A DNA stretch of 64,000 bases from assembly GCF_030813795.1 (NCBI RefSeq), contig NZ_JAUSUX010000012.1, positions 1 through 64,000 on the forward strand, read 5' to 3'. This document shows positions 18,093 to 27,484 of the stretch, in pieces. Source of the DNA: Desulfofundulus luciae (GTDB lineage Bacteria > Bacillota > Desulfotomaculia > Desulfotomaculales > Desulfovirgulaceae). Position 1 is the first letter of the stretch. Every line of letters starts with the position of its first letter. Under the pieces are notes generated by a model. That model was not told the origin of the DNA, searched no databases, and worked only from the letters and a program-made list of their open reading frames with translations. A program made the translations under genes and the position numbers.

Positions 18093-19016
18093 TTAAATCA
18101 ACACCCTTACAGGTTGAAACTGGTAGTACCCCGGTCGTTTCGGATCGGCCACCGACCTGGCCACAGCCAAAATAGCCCGGTCGGTACACAGTCTAACCAT
18201 CTGGCCTTCCTGCAAAAAATCGGGTGCTGTGGCTACACCCGGCCAGTATAAAGGGCTGCCGGACTTAACCCGATCCACTGCCCCCGGCCGGACATATATG
18301 CAGGGCAAATGCTCTAGAGCCTGCTCCACTTTCACCAGCTTACCTAAAAGCGTACCCTGCCGGGCACATTCCTCCACTTCTTCCAGGGTAAGTGCTTCAT
18401 CTATGGAAAAAGCGCCGGCCCTGGTGCGTAAAAGAAAACTCATATACGCCCCGCATCCCAATAGTTGTCCCAAATCGGTGCACAATGTGCGTATGTATGT
18501 GCCGGCGGAACAGGCCACGTCTACCAGGGCCCGTGGGTGAGGCGTACCTGCGCGATCCATGCGTACCAACCGCAGGGAATAAATATTTACCCGTCGAGGC
18601 TGTCGTTTTACCTCCACTCCCTGCCGGGCCAGCTCATAAAGCTTTTTACCCTGGTAACGGACCGCCGAAGTCATGGGCGGAACCTGCATGATTTCGCCCA
18701 CAAAAGCCCGCAAAGCTTCTTCTAACGCCCCGCTGGTTAGTGTTGTGGCATCGCCCCGGTAAACCACTTCCCCAAAGGCATCGCCGGTGGAAGTAGCCCG
18801 GCCGAAGGTAATTTCCGCCCGGTATTCCTTATCACCAGGAAGAAACTGGATTACCCGGGTGGCCCGCCCCACGCATACCGGCAGCACCCCCGCCGCCCCC
18901 GGGTCGAGGGTACCGGTATGACCCGTCTTCTCACCATCTACCAGGCGCCGCACAAAGGCCACCACATCATGGGAGGTCATCCCGGGCGGCTTTAAAATAT
19001 TCAGAATACCATCCAT
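18093..19016 (-). CDS. truB: tRNA pseudouridine-55 synthase
   Basis: 307 residues. Converts U55 of tRNAs to pseudouridine. Motifs: GILNILKPPGMTSHDVV at the N-terminus, catalytic Asp in KTGHTGTLDPGAAGVLPV (about residue 38), and YIRTLCTDLG. A C-terminal PUA domain follows (about residues 245-307). The start ATG is 1 base after the nrnA stop, so the two are coupled. Confidence 0.96.
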   Translation of the reverse strand: MDGILNILKPPGMTSHDVVAFVRRLVDGEKTGHTGTLDPGAAGVLPVCVGRATRVIQFLPGDKEYRAEITFGRATSTGDAFGEVVYRGDATTLTSGALEEALRAFVGEIMQVPPMTSAVRYQGKKLYELARQGVEVKRQPRRVNIYSLRLVRMDRAGTPHPRALVDVACSAGTYIRTLCTDLGQLLGCGAYMSFLLRTRAGAFSIDEALTLEEVEECARQGTLLGKLVKVEQALEHLPCIYVRPGAVDRVKSGSPLYWPGVATAPDFLQEGQMVRLCTDRAILAVARSVADPKRPGYYQFQPVRVLI

Positions 19017-19017
19017 A

Positions 19018-20001
19018 TTATTCCTCCTGCATCACTTTCAGGACGGCCTCCACCACCCTTTTGGTGATCACCCCTCCTTCTCCTTCCACCACCGCTCCTG
19101 CTGCCCGGAGGTGGCCCCCGCCGTTAAACTGGGAAGCTACGCGCTGTACATCCACCTGCCCCCGGGAGCGCAAACCTACCTTCCAGCGGCCGGGAACAAT
19201 TTCCCGGAACAACAGGGCCACCTCCACCCCGCGCAGGGAACGCACATAGTCGATGAGCCCATCGGTATGCTCCTCCTGGGCACCTAAACTATCCAGTGTT
19301 TCGCGGGTAACGCTCATCCAGGCCACCCGTCCACAGGGGGTAAGATCCAGCGTCTGCAGGGCTGCCTGGAGGACCCGCAGGTGTAAAAGGGATTTCTGTT
19401 CAAAAAGCAATACATTCAGCCGGGCGGCATCAACCCCTTCGTCCATGAGCCTGGCCACCCGGCGGTGGGTGAGGGGGGTAGTGTTCTGGTAACGAAAGGA
19501 ACCGGTATCGGTAACAATGGCCGTATAAAGGCAGCTGGCTATCTCCACCTGCGGAGGTACCTGCAGCAAATCCAGAAGGTCCTGGATAATTTCACCGGTT
19601 GCCGCCGCTTCTGGGTCGACATAGACGTGGTGACCAAAATCGTGTTTGCCCACATGATGGTCAATGATACAGACCACCAAATCGCGAAAAAGCAGTTCCT
19701 TTAACATCCCCAACCGGTCAGGCACGGAACTATCCAGAACCACAAAGGTATCATAATCCCTCTTCAAGGCCTGCTCCCCGATTAGAAAGCGGTCCGCCCC
19801 GGGAAGAAAGCGGTATAGCTCGGGCAGGGGATCGGGACTGGCCAGGGTTACTTCCTTGCCCAATTTTAAAAGACCGAGGCCAAGGGCCGCTACCGAACCC
19901 AGGCAGTCCCCGTCGGGCATGACGTGCCCGCTTAAAACTACCCGCCTGGACTTTTTAAGGCATTCTGCTATTGTACCCAGGCTAGTCATCACCCGCGGCA
20001 C
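19018..20001 (-). CDS. nrnA: DHH/DHHA1 oligoribonuclease and pAp phosphatase (NrnA-like)
   Basis: 327 residues. Degrades 2-5 nt RNA fragments and, in NrnA proteins, dephosphorylates pAp. The DHH domain has [22 protein letters not shown] and IIDHHVGK; the DHHA1 domain ends with [14 protein letters not shown]. Its 5' end overlaps the rbfA 3' end by 20 bases from the first start, or less if the ATG at 19989 is used. NrnA, RNase J and PNPase all lie in this window, so a large part of RNA decay is encoded here. Confidence 0.93.
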   Translation of the reverse strand: MPRVMTSLGTIAECLKKSRRVVLSGHVMPDGDCLGSVAALGLGLLKLGKEVTLASPDPLPELYRFLPGADRFLIGEQALKRDYDTFVVLDSSVPDRLGMLKELLFRDLVVCIIDHHVGKHDFGHHVYVDPEAAATGEIIQDLLDLLQVPPQVEIASCLYTAIVTDTGSFRYQNTTPLTHRRVARLMDEGVDAARLNVLLFEQKSLLHLRVLQAALQTLDLTPCGRVAWMSVTRETLDSLGAQEEHTDGLIDYVRSLRGVEVALLFREIVPGRWKVGLRSRGQVDVQRVASQFNGGGHLRAAGAVVEGEGGVITKRVVEAVLKVMQEE

Positions 20002-20341
20002 CCCGTTCTTTCACGTCATGTAGCAACTCCATCACCCGGATACCCCGCTGGATGGAAGGATCCAGCTTAAAGGAAATTTCCGGGGCATATCTCAAGCGGA
20101 CCCGCCGCCCCAGTTCACTGCGCACGTAGCCCCGGGCGCGATTTAAAGCTTCAAGGGAAGCTTTAGCCTCCTCCTCCGAACCCAGAACACTGAAAAAGAT
20201 CTTGGCATAGCGCAGGTCAGTCGACACCTCGACCCCGGTAATGGTGACAAAACCGATGCGCGGATCCTTGAGTTCATACCGTAGCATGTCCGATACTTCT
20301 TTCTTAATGATTTCAGCCAACCGTTCCGGACGATAGGGCAC
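19982..20341 (-). CDS. rbfA: Ribosome-binding factor A
   Basis: 119 residues from the GTG at 20341, which has GGGAGGTG 6 bases upstream; an upstream GTG at 20362 would add 7 residues but has no such site. KH-fold factor for 16S 5'-end maturation and cold adaptation: [35 protein letters not shown] and [15 protein letters not shown] are conserved. In B. subtilis ylxP lies between infB and rbfA; here the gap is only a few tens of bases, so ylxP is absent. Confidence 0.95.
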   Translation of the reverse strand: MPYRPERLAEIIKKEVSDMLRYELKDPRIGFVTITGVEVSTDLRYAKIFFSVLGSEEEAKASLEALNRARGYVRSELGRRVRLRYAPEISFKLDPSIQRGIRVMELLHDVKERGAAGDD

Positions 20342-20366
20342 AATCCGCACCTCCCCGTTCACCCTG

Positions 20367-22904
20367 TTAGGCCAGTTCCCTTTTTACCGCTTCCATGGTA
20401 AAGGCCTCGATGATATCGCCCTCCCTGATCTCATTATACTTTTCCAGGGCAAGGCCGCATTCATAGCCCTGCATCACTTCCCGGACGTCGTCCTTGAACC
20501 GTTTTAAGGAACCAAGCTTGCCTTCATAAACAACCACACCGTCCCGGATGACCCTGACGCCGGCATCCCGGGCAATTTTACCGTCAGTCACGTAACAGCC
20601 GGCTATGGTGCCCACTTTGGAAATCTTGAAGGTTTTCCGTACTTCGGCCCGGCCAAGGATCACTTCCCGGTACTCGGGCTCCAGAAGACCGCTCATGGCC
20701 GCCTTGACGTCTTCGATGGCATCGTAAATCACCCGGTAGAGGCGGATATCTACTTTTTCTTTCTCGGCCACGCGGCGGGCGTTGACATCGGGACGTACGT
20801 TAAAGCCGATGATGATGGCGTTGGAAGCCGAAGCAAGCATGATGTCCGTTTCGGTGATTGCCCCCACACCCTGGTGGATGATGTTTACCTTTACTTCTTC
20901 CGTGGATAAACGCTCGAGGGCCTGTTTCAACGCCTCGGCCGAACCCTGTACGTCGGCTTTGATGATCACCCGCAGTTCCTTAACCTGACCTTCTTTAATC
21001 TGATTAAAGAGGTCGTCTAAGGAAACCCGGGGCATGGCAGCCTTAAATTCTTCTTCGCGCTTGCGGTTGGCCCGTTTTTCGGCTATTTGACGGGCGGTCT
21101 TTTCATCGGGCACTACAAAGAACTGGTCGCCGGCCTGGGGTACCTCCGAAAAACCAAGGACCTCTACCGGCGTGGAAGGACCCGCCTTTTTCACCCGCCG
21201 GCCTTTATAGTCCATCATGGCCCGCACCCGCGCCCAGGTCGTACCCGCCACCAGGTTGTCGCCAACCGTGAGCGTGCCGTTTTGCACCAGCACCGTGGCC
21301 ACCGGACCCCGCCCCTTATCCAGTTCGGCCTCAATCACCGTTCCCCTGGCGGGACGGTTGGGATTGGCCTTTAATTCCTGCATTTCGGCCACCAGCAGGA
21401 TCATTTCCAGGAGATCTTCCAACCCCTGGCGTGTCTTGGCGCTGACGGGAACCATCACCGTCTCGCCGCCCCATTCTTCAGCCACCAGACCGTACTCGGT
21501 GAGCTGCTGTTTAACCCGGTCAGGGTTGGCATCGGGCCGGTCGATCTTGTTGATGGCCACTATAATGGGTACGCCGGCAGCTTTTGCGTGGTTGATGGCT
21601 TCCACGGTTTGGGGCATTACCCCGTCGTCTGCCGCCACCACTAAAATGGCGATATCCGTGACTTTGGCCCCCCGGGCACGCATGGCGGTAAAAGCCTCAT
21701 GACCCGGGGTATCCAGAAAGGTAATCTTTTTGTTATTATGCTCTACCTGATAGGCACCGATATGCTGGGTAATCCCACCGGCTTCTGTGGCAGTAACATT
21801 GGTCTCGCGAATGGCGTCCAGCAGGGAAGTTTTCCCGTGGTCCACGTGGCCCATAACCGTGACCACACAGGGGCGCGGCTGTAGATCGGCGGGATCATCT
21901 TCGGGCTCCTGCATGAAGAGAGCCTCCACATCCTGTTCCACCTTGACTTCTACTTCAAAGCCAAATTCCTGGGCCAGGATAGTGGCGGTATCGGCATCAA
22001 TTTCCTGGTTGATGGTAGCCAGCACACCCAGCATCATTAGTTTCTTAATTACCTCGGCCGGGCTATTCTTCATTTTTTCGGCCAGTTCCTTTACCGTGAT
22101 GGATTCGCCAATAACAATGGGCTTTTTCTCCACCACAGGTTTGGGTTCCGGCTCACCGGGCGCCGTTTTCTTTTTCTGGCTGGCCAGGGGACGCAACTTG
22201 CGGTCAACCAGGGTTTCATCCAGGAGCTCTTTCCTGTCCCGGGCCCGGGCAGTATGTTGCTTTTCCTGTTTCTTTTCCCCCCGGGTTTTATCGGACCGCA
22301 CCTTTTCGCTAACGGCCTTAATTTCCTGCGGAACTTTGGGCACCTTTAAATGTTCAGGTTTCGTTTTGGCCGGCTGGCGCCCGGTCGCTTCACCCTGGGG
22401 AGGGGCGACCTGGGCCTTTTTCTCGGCAGGCATTCTACCACGGGCAGCAGGCTGCTGCACCTTGCTGGCGGGTTGCTGGGCCTGGGCCCTTGGCTGGGGT
22501 TGGGGCGGCTCCACCTTCAACGGGCGCTCCTGAAAACGCCGGTCCGGAGGACGGGAGGGTACCCGGTCCACCAGCCCCGGCCCGCGGTCATAGCGCCGGG
22601 CGTCCTGCTGGTGCCGGGGGCGTTCCGCGTGCCGTTTTTTATGATTGTTTTTACCCTCCTTAGCCTTATCAGCCCTGGCCTGTGCCTGGACCGCCGTTGC
22701 CTGGGCCTGCTGGTTTCCTCCTTTATTGTTCACCACTTTTTCATTCCCGCCTTTTAACTCGGCCAGCACCCGCTCCACCTCAGCATCCTGCAGGGTGGAG
22801 AGGGGTGATTTCACTGAAATGCCCATATTACTAAGCTTTTGCATCAGCTCCTTACTTTCTACGTTCAGTTCTTTGGCCAGTTCGTGGACTCGTTTTTTGA
22901 CCAT
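20367..22904 (-). CDS. infB: Translation initiation factor IF-2
   Basis: 845 residues. GTPase that brings initiator tRNA to the 30S subunit. The N-terminal IF2_N helical domain ([19 protein letters not shown]) is followed by about 200 residues rich in Q, P, R and K (low complexity), a second IF2_N (about 270-320), the G domain with [26 protein letters not shown] and NKID, and the C-terminal domains C1 and C2. ATG behind GGAGGTGTTTGC. The basic linker is typical of Gram-positive IF-2. Confidence 0.98.
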   Translation of the reverse strand: MVKKRVHELAKELNVESKELMQKLSNMGISVKSPLSTLQDAEVERVLAELKGGNEKVVNNKGGNQQAQATAVQAQARADKAKEGKNNHKKRHAERPRHQQDARRYDRGPGLVDRVPSRPPDRRFQERPLKVEPPQPQPRAQAQQPASKVQQPAARGRMPAEKKAQVAPPQGEATGRQPAKTKPEHLKVPKVPQEIKAVSEKVRSDKTRGEKKQEKQHTARARDRKELLDETLVDRKLRPLASQKKKTAPGEPEPKPVVEKKPIVIGESITVKELAEKMKNSPAEVIKKLMMLGVLATINQEIDADTATILAQEFGFEVEVKVEQDVEALFMQEPEDDPADLQPRPCVVTVMGHVDHGKTSLLDAIRETNVTATEAGGITQHIGAYQVEHNNKKITFLDTPGHEAFTAMRARGAKVTDIAILVVAADDGVMPQTVEAINHAKAAGVPIIVAINKIDRPDANPDRVKQQLTEYGLVAEEWGGETVMVPVSAKTRQGLEDLLEMILLVAEMQELKANPNRPARGTVIEAELDKGRGPVATVLVQNGTLTVGDNLVAGTTWARVRAMMDYKGRRVKKAGPSTPVEVLGFSEVPQAGDQFFVVPDEKTARQIAEKRANRKREEEFKAAMPRVSLDDLFNQIKEGQVKELRVIIKADVQGSAEALKQALERLSTEEVKVNIIHQGVGAITETDIMLASASNAIIIGFNVRPDVNARRVAEKEKVDIRLYRVIYDAIEDVKAAMSGLLEPEYREVILGRAEVRKTFKISKVGTIAGCYVTDGKIARDAGVRVIRDGVVVYEGKLGSLKRFKDDVREVMQGYECGLALEKYNEIREGDIIEAFTMEAVKRELA

Positions 22905-22923
22905 GCAAACACCTCCAGAGTGG

Positions 22924-23007
22924 GTGGCTGGTGGTTAGTCATCAGTCGTCAGTTGTAGCTGTCAGTCGCCACCAACCACCAACGACCAACAACTAACGAC
23001 TAGCCAC
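22924..23007. repeat. Degenerate short-repeat tract with inverted halves, infB leader
   Basis: An 84-base tract between infB and ylxQ built of variations on GTTAGTCGT and GTTGGTGGT. Its outer ends are inverted (GTGGCTGGTGGTTAGTC against GACTAGCCAC), and AGTCGTCAGTTGT near 22943 is nearly complementary to ACAACTAACGACT at 22988. The tract overlaps the last codons of ylxQ. It could form a long imperfect hairpin just before the infB start codon. No function is known to me. Confidence 0.55.
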
Positions 23008-23317
23008 TATCTCCCCTTTCTAAATGTTTTAAAATTCCTTGGGAAAAGTTTTCATCGGTAACGGCCATGACGGCACAGGTGGCCCTGTTCAAGATACGAC
23101 CTAATTCTTCTTTTAGTCCCCAGGTAACCACGGGAACCCCCCTAGAACGGGTCAAAAACAAAAAGGTCCTTTTAGTACGCCCGGAAGCATTGGTGGCCAG
23201 AATCACCAGCTTGGCATAACCACGCTGGATGGCGGCGCGTACCGCCCTATCCCCCCCAACGACGCGCCCGGCACGCCGGGCCAGAAAAAGCAACTGCGTT
23301 ACTCCTCCGCCCCTCAT
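23000..23317 (-). CDS. ylxQ: L7Ae/L30e-family RNA-binding protein YlxQ
   Basis: 105 residues. Kink-turn-binding fold: LLFLARRAGRVVGGDRAV, KLVILATNAS and the last third VPVVTWGLKEELGRIL are the family pattern. Co-transcribed with ylxR (4-base overlap) in the nusA-infB operon, as in B. subtilis. The start could be ATG at 23317 or a TTG 7 codons later with GGAGG before it. The cellular role of YlxQ is not established. Confidence 0.9.
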   Translation of the reverse strand: MRGGGVTQLLFLARRAGRVVGGDRAVRAAIQRGYAKLVILATNASGRTKRTFLFLTRSRGVPVVTWGLKEELGRILNRATCAVMAVTDENFSQGILKHLERGDSG

Positions 23318-23580
23318 TCCTGCAATCCCTCGGCCAGGGACTGGATGATTTCCGGGGCAATGGAACGTTGCAGGGCCTTCTCCAACCGCTTGCCTTTAAC
23401 GGCCTTTTGCAAGCACTCCCGCCGGGGGCAGATGTAGGCTCCGCGCCCGGAACGCTTGCCTGTAGGATCAATCTCAACGGTGTCCTGTGGAGTACGTACC
23501 ACCCGGATTAGTTCTTTCTTTGGTTTCATTTCCTGGCAGCCCACACACATCCGCAAAGGCACCTTTTTTACCCTGGGCAA
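23314..23580 (-). CDS. ylxR: YlxR-family (DUF448) RNA-binding/nucleoid protein
   Basis: 88 residues from a TTG at 23580 with AGGAAGGTG before it. The conserved core is PLRMCVGCQEMKPKKELIRVV and GRSGRGAYICPRRECL, with the paired cysteines that mark DUF448. Basic overall. Overlaps ylxQ by 4 bases and follows nusA after about 100 bases that hold no visible gene. YlxR proteins have been linked to RNase P and to regulation, from literature on other species. Confidence 0.93.
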   Translation of the reverse strand: MPRVKKVPLRMCVGCQEMKPKKELIRVVRTPQDTVEIDPTGKRSGRGAYICPRRECLQKAVKGKRLEKALQRSIAPEIIQSLAEGLQE

Positions 23581-23707
23581 ATGGATCACCTTCCTGATGC
23601 CCACAATTTATAAACTATTTTTATTTACACAGCCGGTGTGCCGGTCACCGCCCGTTCTTCAACTGCCGCGAAAAAAGCACACCCTGGCTTGTTGCGGTCT
23701 TTGCAAA

Positions 23708-24793
23708 TTACAGGACACTGTCATCACCATAGTACTCGCTGTACTCCTGAGCGTATATTTCCTGCATCTGGGATTCGCTCTTGATATCTATCTTCCACCC
23801 GGTAAGCTTGGCCGCCAGGCGGGCATTTTGACCCTCCTTGCCAATGGCCAGGGAAAGCTGGTAATCCGGCACAATCACCCGGGCAATTTTTTCTTCTTCC
23901 CAGATCTCCACCGCCACCACTTTGGCCGGGCTTAAGGCCGCGGCCACGAACTTAGAAGGATCGGGATTCCACTTAATCACGTCAACTTTTTCCCCGTTTA
24001 GCTCGTTAACAATGGCCTGGATGCGCATGCCCTTGGGGCCCACACATGCCCCTACCGGATCCAGTTTTTCCTCCCGGGAATAAACGGCAATTTTGGACCG
24101 GTAACCGGCTTCCCGGGCAATAGCCTTCAACTCCACCAGACCTTCCTGGAGTTCCGGCACCTCAAGCTCCAAAAGCCGTTTCAATAAGCCCGGATGGGTG
24201 CGGGAAACCAGTATCTGCGGCCCCTTGGTAGTCTTGCGCACTTCCACCACGTAGGTTTTAATCCGGTTTCCGGGACGATAATCTTCCCCGGGCATCTGCT
24301 CCGGCGGGGTTAAAATGGCTTCCGTCCGGCCCAGGCTGATGTAGACATTCTTTTGTTCCACCCGCTGGACAATCCCGGTGACGATGTCCCCTTCCCGGCT
24401 GGCAAATTCCTCGTACACTATGTTGCGCTCGGCTTCCCGGATCCGCTGGACCACCACCTGTTTGGCCGTTTGGGCGGCTATCCGGCCGAAGTTGCGGGGA
24501 GTGACCTCTTTTTCAATCACATCCCCCACCTGGTAGCGGGGGTCAATTTTCCGGGCTTCCTCGAGGGAAATCTCCAGCCGGGGGTCGGTCACTTCCTCCA
24601 CCACCGTACGCTGGGAATAAACCTTGAAGTCCCCTGTCTGGCGGTCAACAATTACCCGGGCATTTTGCAGGGAACCAAAGTTACGCCGGTACGCGGAAAG
24701 CAAGGCTGCTTCAAGGGCTTCAAAAAGGACCTCGGTCGAAATGCCTTTTTCTTTCTCCAGTTCCTTTACGGCTGTCAAAATTTCGGTGTTCAT
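23708..24793 (-). CDS. nusA: Transcription termination/antitermination factor NusA
   Basis: 361 residues, the short Gram-positive form without the C-terminal acidic repeats of E. coli. N-terminal RNA-polymerase-binding domain (to about 125), S1 (about 135-200, GDIVTGIVQRVEQKNVYISLG), and two KH domains (about 230-345, with VGACVGPKGMRIQAIVNEL and IGKEGQNARLAAKLTGWKIDI). ATG behind CTAGGAGGC. It lies 12 bases after rimP. Confidence 0.97.
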   Translation of the reverse strand: MNTEILTAVKELEKEKGISTEVLFEALEAALLSAYRRNFGSLQNARVIVDRQTGDFKVYSQRTVVEEVTDPRLEISLEEARKIDPRYQVGDVIEKEVTPRNFGRIAAQTAKQVVVQRIREAERNIVYEEFASREGDIVTGIVQRVEQKNVYISLGRTEAILTPPEQMPGEDYRPGNRIKTYVVEVRKTTKGPQILVSRTHPGLLKRLLELEVPELQEGLVELKAIAREAGYRSKIAVYSREEKLDPVGACVGPKGMRIQAIVNELNGEKVDVIKWNPDPSKFVAAALSPAKVVAVEIWEEEKIARVIVPDYQLSLAIGKEGQNARLAAKLTGWKIDIKSESQMQEIYAQEYSEYYGDDSVL

Positions 24794-24805
24794 CTCGCCT
24801 GCCTC

Positions 24806-25273
24806 CTAGAGCCAACTTGCTTTTAGCCGTGCCGTTGCCACCTCGGGGAAGGGGACGCGCCGTTCCTGCCCGTCATCCAGGGTAAGCACCACCATCTGGT
24901 CCTCCAAACCCTCCAGGCGGCCGGTAAATTTTCTTTGCCCGTGCTGGGGGGTAAAGGTGGTGAGCTGCACCCGGTGGCCCGAGAAGCGCTCAAAATCGGC
25001 AGGCTTCTTTAATGGCCGCTCGATGCCGGGGGAAGAAACTTCCAGGTAATAGGAATGGGGGATGGGATCTACCTCATCCAGGAGAGGATCCAGGCTTTCG
25101 GACACTGCCTGGCAGTCATCCAGCGTCACTCCCCCGGGCTTATCAATGAAAATGCGCAGGTACCAGCGCCCCCCCTCTTTTACATATTCCACGTCTACCA
25201 GCTCTAGCCCCAAACCGGTTACCAGCGGTGTGGCCAGTTCCTCCACTGTCGCCACTACCTTGTTTTTAATCAC
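24806..25273 (-). CDS. rimP: Ribosome maturation factor RimP
   Basis: 155 residues, usual size. Needed for 30S subunit maturation. The N-terminal alpha/beta domain contains GLELVDVEYVKEGGRWYLR and SYYLEVSSPGIERPL; the C-terminal SH3-like barrel follows. GTG start behind GAGGAGG. It is the first gene of the rimP-nusA-ylxR-ylxQ-infB operon here, since polC, its usual upstream neighbour, is absent. TATAAT at 25315-25320 on the minus strand could be its promoter's -10 box, without a good -35. Confidence 0.95.
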   Translation of the reverse strand: MIKNKVVATVEELATPLVTGLGLELVDVEYVKEGGRWYLRIFIDKPGGVTLDDCQAVSESLDPLLDEVDPIPHSYYLEVSSPGIERPLKKPADFERFSGHRVQLTTFTPQHGQRKFTGRLEGLEDQMVVLTLDDGQERRVPFPEVATARLKASWL

Positions 25274-25320
25274 GACTGTTTCCTCCTCTTAATCGATTGG
25301 GGTTATATCTGTATATTATA

Positions 25321-25347
25321 AGACGAAAGAGTGGGTGTTACCCACTC
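25321..25347 (-). terminator. Possible terminator after mgtC
   Basis: Perfect GAGTGGGT/ACCCACTC stem (25329-25336 with 25340-25347, 3-base loop) downstream of the MgtC gene, followed by TTTCGTCTT on the minus strand. The T run is poor, so it may act weakly or be a different structure. Confidence 0.4.
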
Positions 25348-25421
25348 CTGTTGCTGACAAAAGGCGACGGAACATAAACCAAATCAAAGTATACCACAGA
25401 AAACACGGACTGGCAAGGGCT

Positions 25422-26096
25422 TTAACTGTGCCGGTGTTCGACCCGGTACACCCCCGGCAAAGAGGCCAGCTTGTTCAGGATCAACACGCGGTTGACATGA
25501 GGGCGGAACTGGACGGTGATTTCCAGTAACTGACGATCTCCATCACCCATTTTCTCGATTTCAATATTTTTAACTATGAGTCCAAATTCATCCAGCAGGG
25601 CTCCCACCTTCTGAAAATCCTCGGGAGCACCGGTCACCACAAGATTCAATACGTCTTCCTGGCGTCTTTTGCGCACATAATCCTCAATGGCACCCAGAAT
25701 AACCAGGGCGAATAGAACCAGGACGGTACCCAGGGTAGCCGCCAGGTAAAAACCGCCCCCTGCCGCCAGTCCGACACAGGCGACCACCCACAAACTGGCG
25801 GCGGTGGTCAGCCCGCGCACCAGGGGGCCTTCCCGCAGGATGGCTCCGGCACCGAGAAAACCGATGCCGCTGACTACCTGGGCGGCTACCCGGGCCGCAT
25901 CACCCTTAAATTGGAAATGAAGGCCCTCCGATACAACCATGGCCAGGGCCGACCCCACACAAACCAGAATATGGGTGCGAAAGCCCGCCGAATAGGTACG
26001 GATGGAAACGTACAGCCTTTCCCGTTCCAAGCCGATCATTCCCCCCAGGACCACTGCCAGCACCAACCGCAAGATAATTTCCTTTTCCGTTAACAT
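25422..26096 (-). CDS. MgtC/SapB-family membrane protein
   Basis: 224 residues. The N-terminal 130 residues hold four or five hydrophobic helices with the family motif GGMIGLERE, RTHILVCVGSALAM and GIGFLGAGAI. The C-terminal 90 residues form an ACT-like soluble domain. MgtC proteins are linked to magnesium homeostasis and, in enteric pathogens, inhibition of ATP synthase; the role in this lineage is unknown. It stands at the position of polC in B. subtilis. Confidence 0.9.
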   Translation of the reverse strand: MLTEKEIILRLVLAVVLGGMIGLERERLYVSIRTYSAGFRTHILVCVGSALAMVVSEGLHFQFKGDAARVAAQVVSGIGFLGAGAILREGPLVRGLTTAASLWVVACVGLAAGGGFYLAATLGTVLVLFALVILGAIEDYVRKRRQEDVLNLVVTGAPEDFQKVGALLDEFGLIVKNIEIEKMGDGDRQLLEITVQFRPHVNRVLILNKLASLPGVYRVEHRHS

Positions 26097-26162
26097 AACC
26101 TATCCCCCCGCCACCGTCATCACACCACTACTGTCCTGTAAATAGCACTTGCCTGCCGTTTG

Positions 26163-26261
26163 CCCAGCACTCACTGGATCCAGGTACCTGCGTAGGGATT
26201 GAAACTGCACATATTTGGCAATCATCCACACCAAAGAGCTCCGGTTACGGTGAGTGCTGGG
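26163..26261. repeat. Interspersed hairpin element, copy C
   Basis: A 99-bp element with left arm CCCAGCACTCACTGG (26163-26177) and right arm CGGTGAGTGCTGGG (26248-26261), complementary at nearly every position. The left arm is identical to copy A over 15 bases. The core is largely unlike copy A except for CACATAT and a GAGC...GTT stretch in the right half. It fills much of the 210-bp gap between the glycosyltransferase and MgtC genes, which holds no coding sequence. Confidence 0.75.
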
Positions 26262-26306
26262 CGGCCATTTTCATTCTGCTGGTGGCACTGAAAGCGTCAT
26301 GGCTAT

Positions 26307-27473
26307 CTAATCCCTTGCCGCGGCCAGGACGTCCTGTTCCAAAATCCTTTGCATTACTTCAACTGCCTCCCGGGCGGCATGGGGCTTACCAAGACGCGTA
26401 GCCGCCGCCGACATATCCCAAAGACGCCTTTTATCTAAAAGACAGGATAGAATCTCCTGGCCCAGGTCCTGAACCCTGTTCACCCGTACCGCGGCACCGG
26501 CCCGGCAGAGATATTCGGTATTGCGCTCCTCCTGACCCGGCAGGGGATCCACAATAAATATGGGTATGCCTTTCGCCAGAGCCTCGGCACAACTTAATCC
26601 GCCAGCCTTGCCCACCATGATATGGGCCACCGACATAAGCTCGTGGATATTCTCGACAAAACCAAAAACCCGGGTGGGGTGGCAGTTGGACCCGGCCAGC
26701 TGCAACAGCCGTTGCCGCAGCTGTTCATTGTACCCGGCAACCACCAGCAGTTGGCAGGGTACTGGACCGTTCCCCAGGCATTGTACCGCTTCGGCTAGAG
26801 GGCCCAAACCAAAACCGCCTCCCATTACCAGCACGGTGGGGAGACAAGGGTCCAGGTTAAGCTTCTGCTGAACGCTCAAGCGATCCACCGGCCGGGCAAA
26901 GGCGGGGTCTATGGGGATCCCCGTTGCGTGCACCCGTTCCAGGGGAATGCCAAACTCCGCAAAGGGCTCCCTTAAGTCTTCGCTGGCCACCACGTAAGCA
27001 TCCACCCCGGGAAAGATCCAGAAGGAATGGACGGTAAAATCGGTAATGGTGGCCATAACCGGCACCCGGAAAAGGCCCTGGCTTTTTAGCCGGTCCAAAA
27101 TGCCCACGGGAAAGGGGTGGGTACAAACCACCGTTTGGGGGCGGGTTTGATTCAAAAACTTAACCAGTTTGGGGGAGGTCAATTTGTTCAGGATGCGGTT
27201 GAATTCCTGCTTGGCAAATCCTGAAAGGGGTTGACCCCGTTCTGCCTGACGGTAAAGGTAGCCATAAACCACCGGGGTAATTTTGAGCATTTCCATGTAG
27301 GTGCCCAAAATCACCTTTTCTAAAAAAGGGCTGGTATACCGGAAGGTGTCCAGGACAATTACTTCTGCGGCCGGGTTGCTTTGTTGAATGGCCTCTCTTA
27401 AGGCATGAGCCGCCCGCATATGACCCGTGCCGGCCGTTACCGACAAAATGACCACCCGTTCAAGGATAGCCAT
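26307..27473 (-). CDS. MGDG synthase/UgtP-like glycolipid glycosyltransferase
   Basis: About 388 residues (ATG at 27473, which has AGAGGGG at a proper distance; the ATG two codons earlier abuts it). GT28-type two-Rossmann fold: VVILSVTAGTGHMRAAHAL at the N-terminus is the diacylglycerol glycosyltransferase signature, and GFVENIHELMSVAHIMVGKAGGLSCAEAL in the C-terminal half is the UDP-sugar site. Relatives transfer glucose or galactose to diacylglycerol on the inner membrane face. The exact donor and product are not deducible. Confidence 0.88.
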   Translation of the reverse strand: MAILERVVILSVTAGTGHMRAAHALREAIQQSNPAAEVIVLDTFRYTSPFLEKVILGTYMEMLKITPVVYGYLYRQAERGQPLSGFAKQEFNRILNKLTSPKLVKFLNQTRPQTVVCTHPFPVGILDRLKSQGLFRVPVMATITDFTVHSFWIFPGVDAYVVASEDLREPFAEFGIPLERVHATGIPIDPAFARPVDRLSVQQKLNLDPCLPTVLVMGGGFGLGPLAEAVQCLGNGPVPCQLLVVAGYNEQLRQRLLQLAGSNCHPTRVFGFVENIHELMSVAHIMVGKAGGLSCAEALAKGIPIFIVDPLPGQEERNTEYLCRAGAAVRVNRVQDLGQEILSCLLDKRRLWDMSAAATRLGKPHAAREAVEVMQRILEQDVLAAARD

Positions 27474-27484
27474 AACCATCCCCT

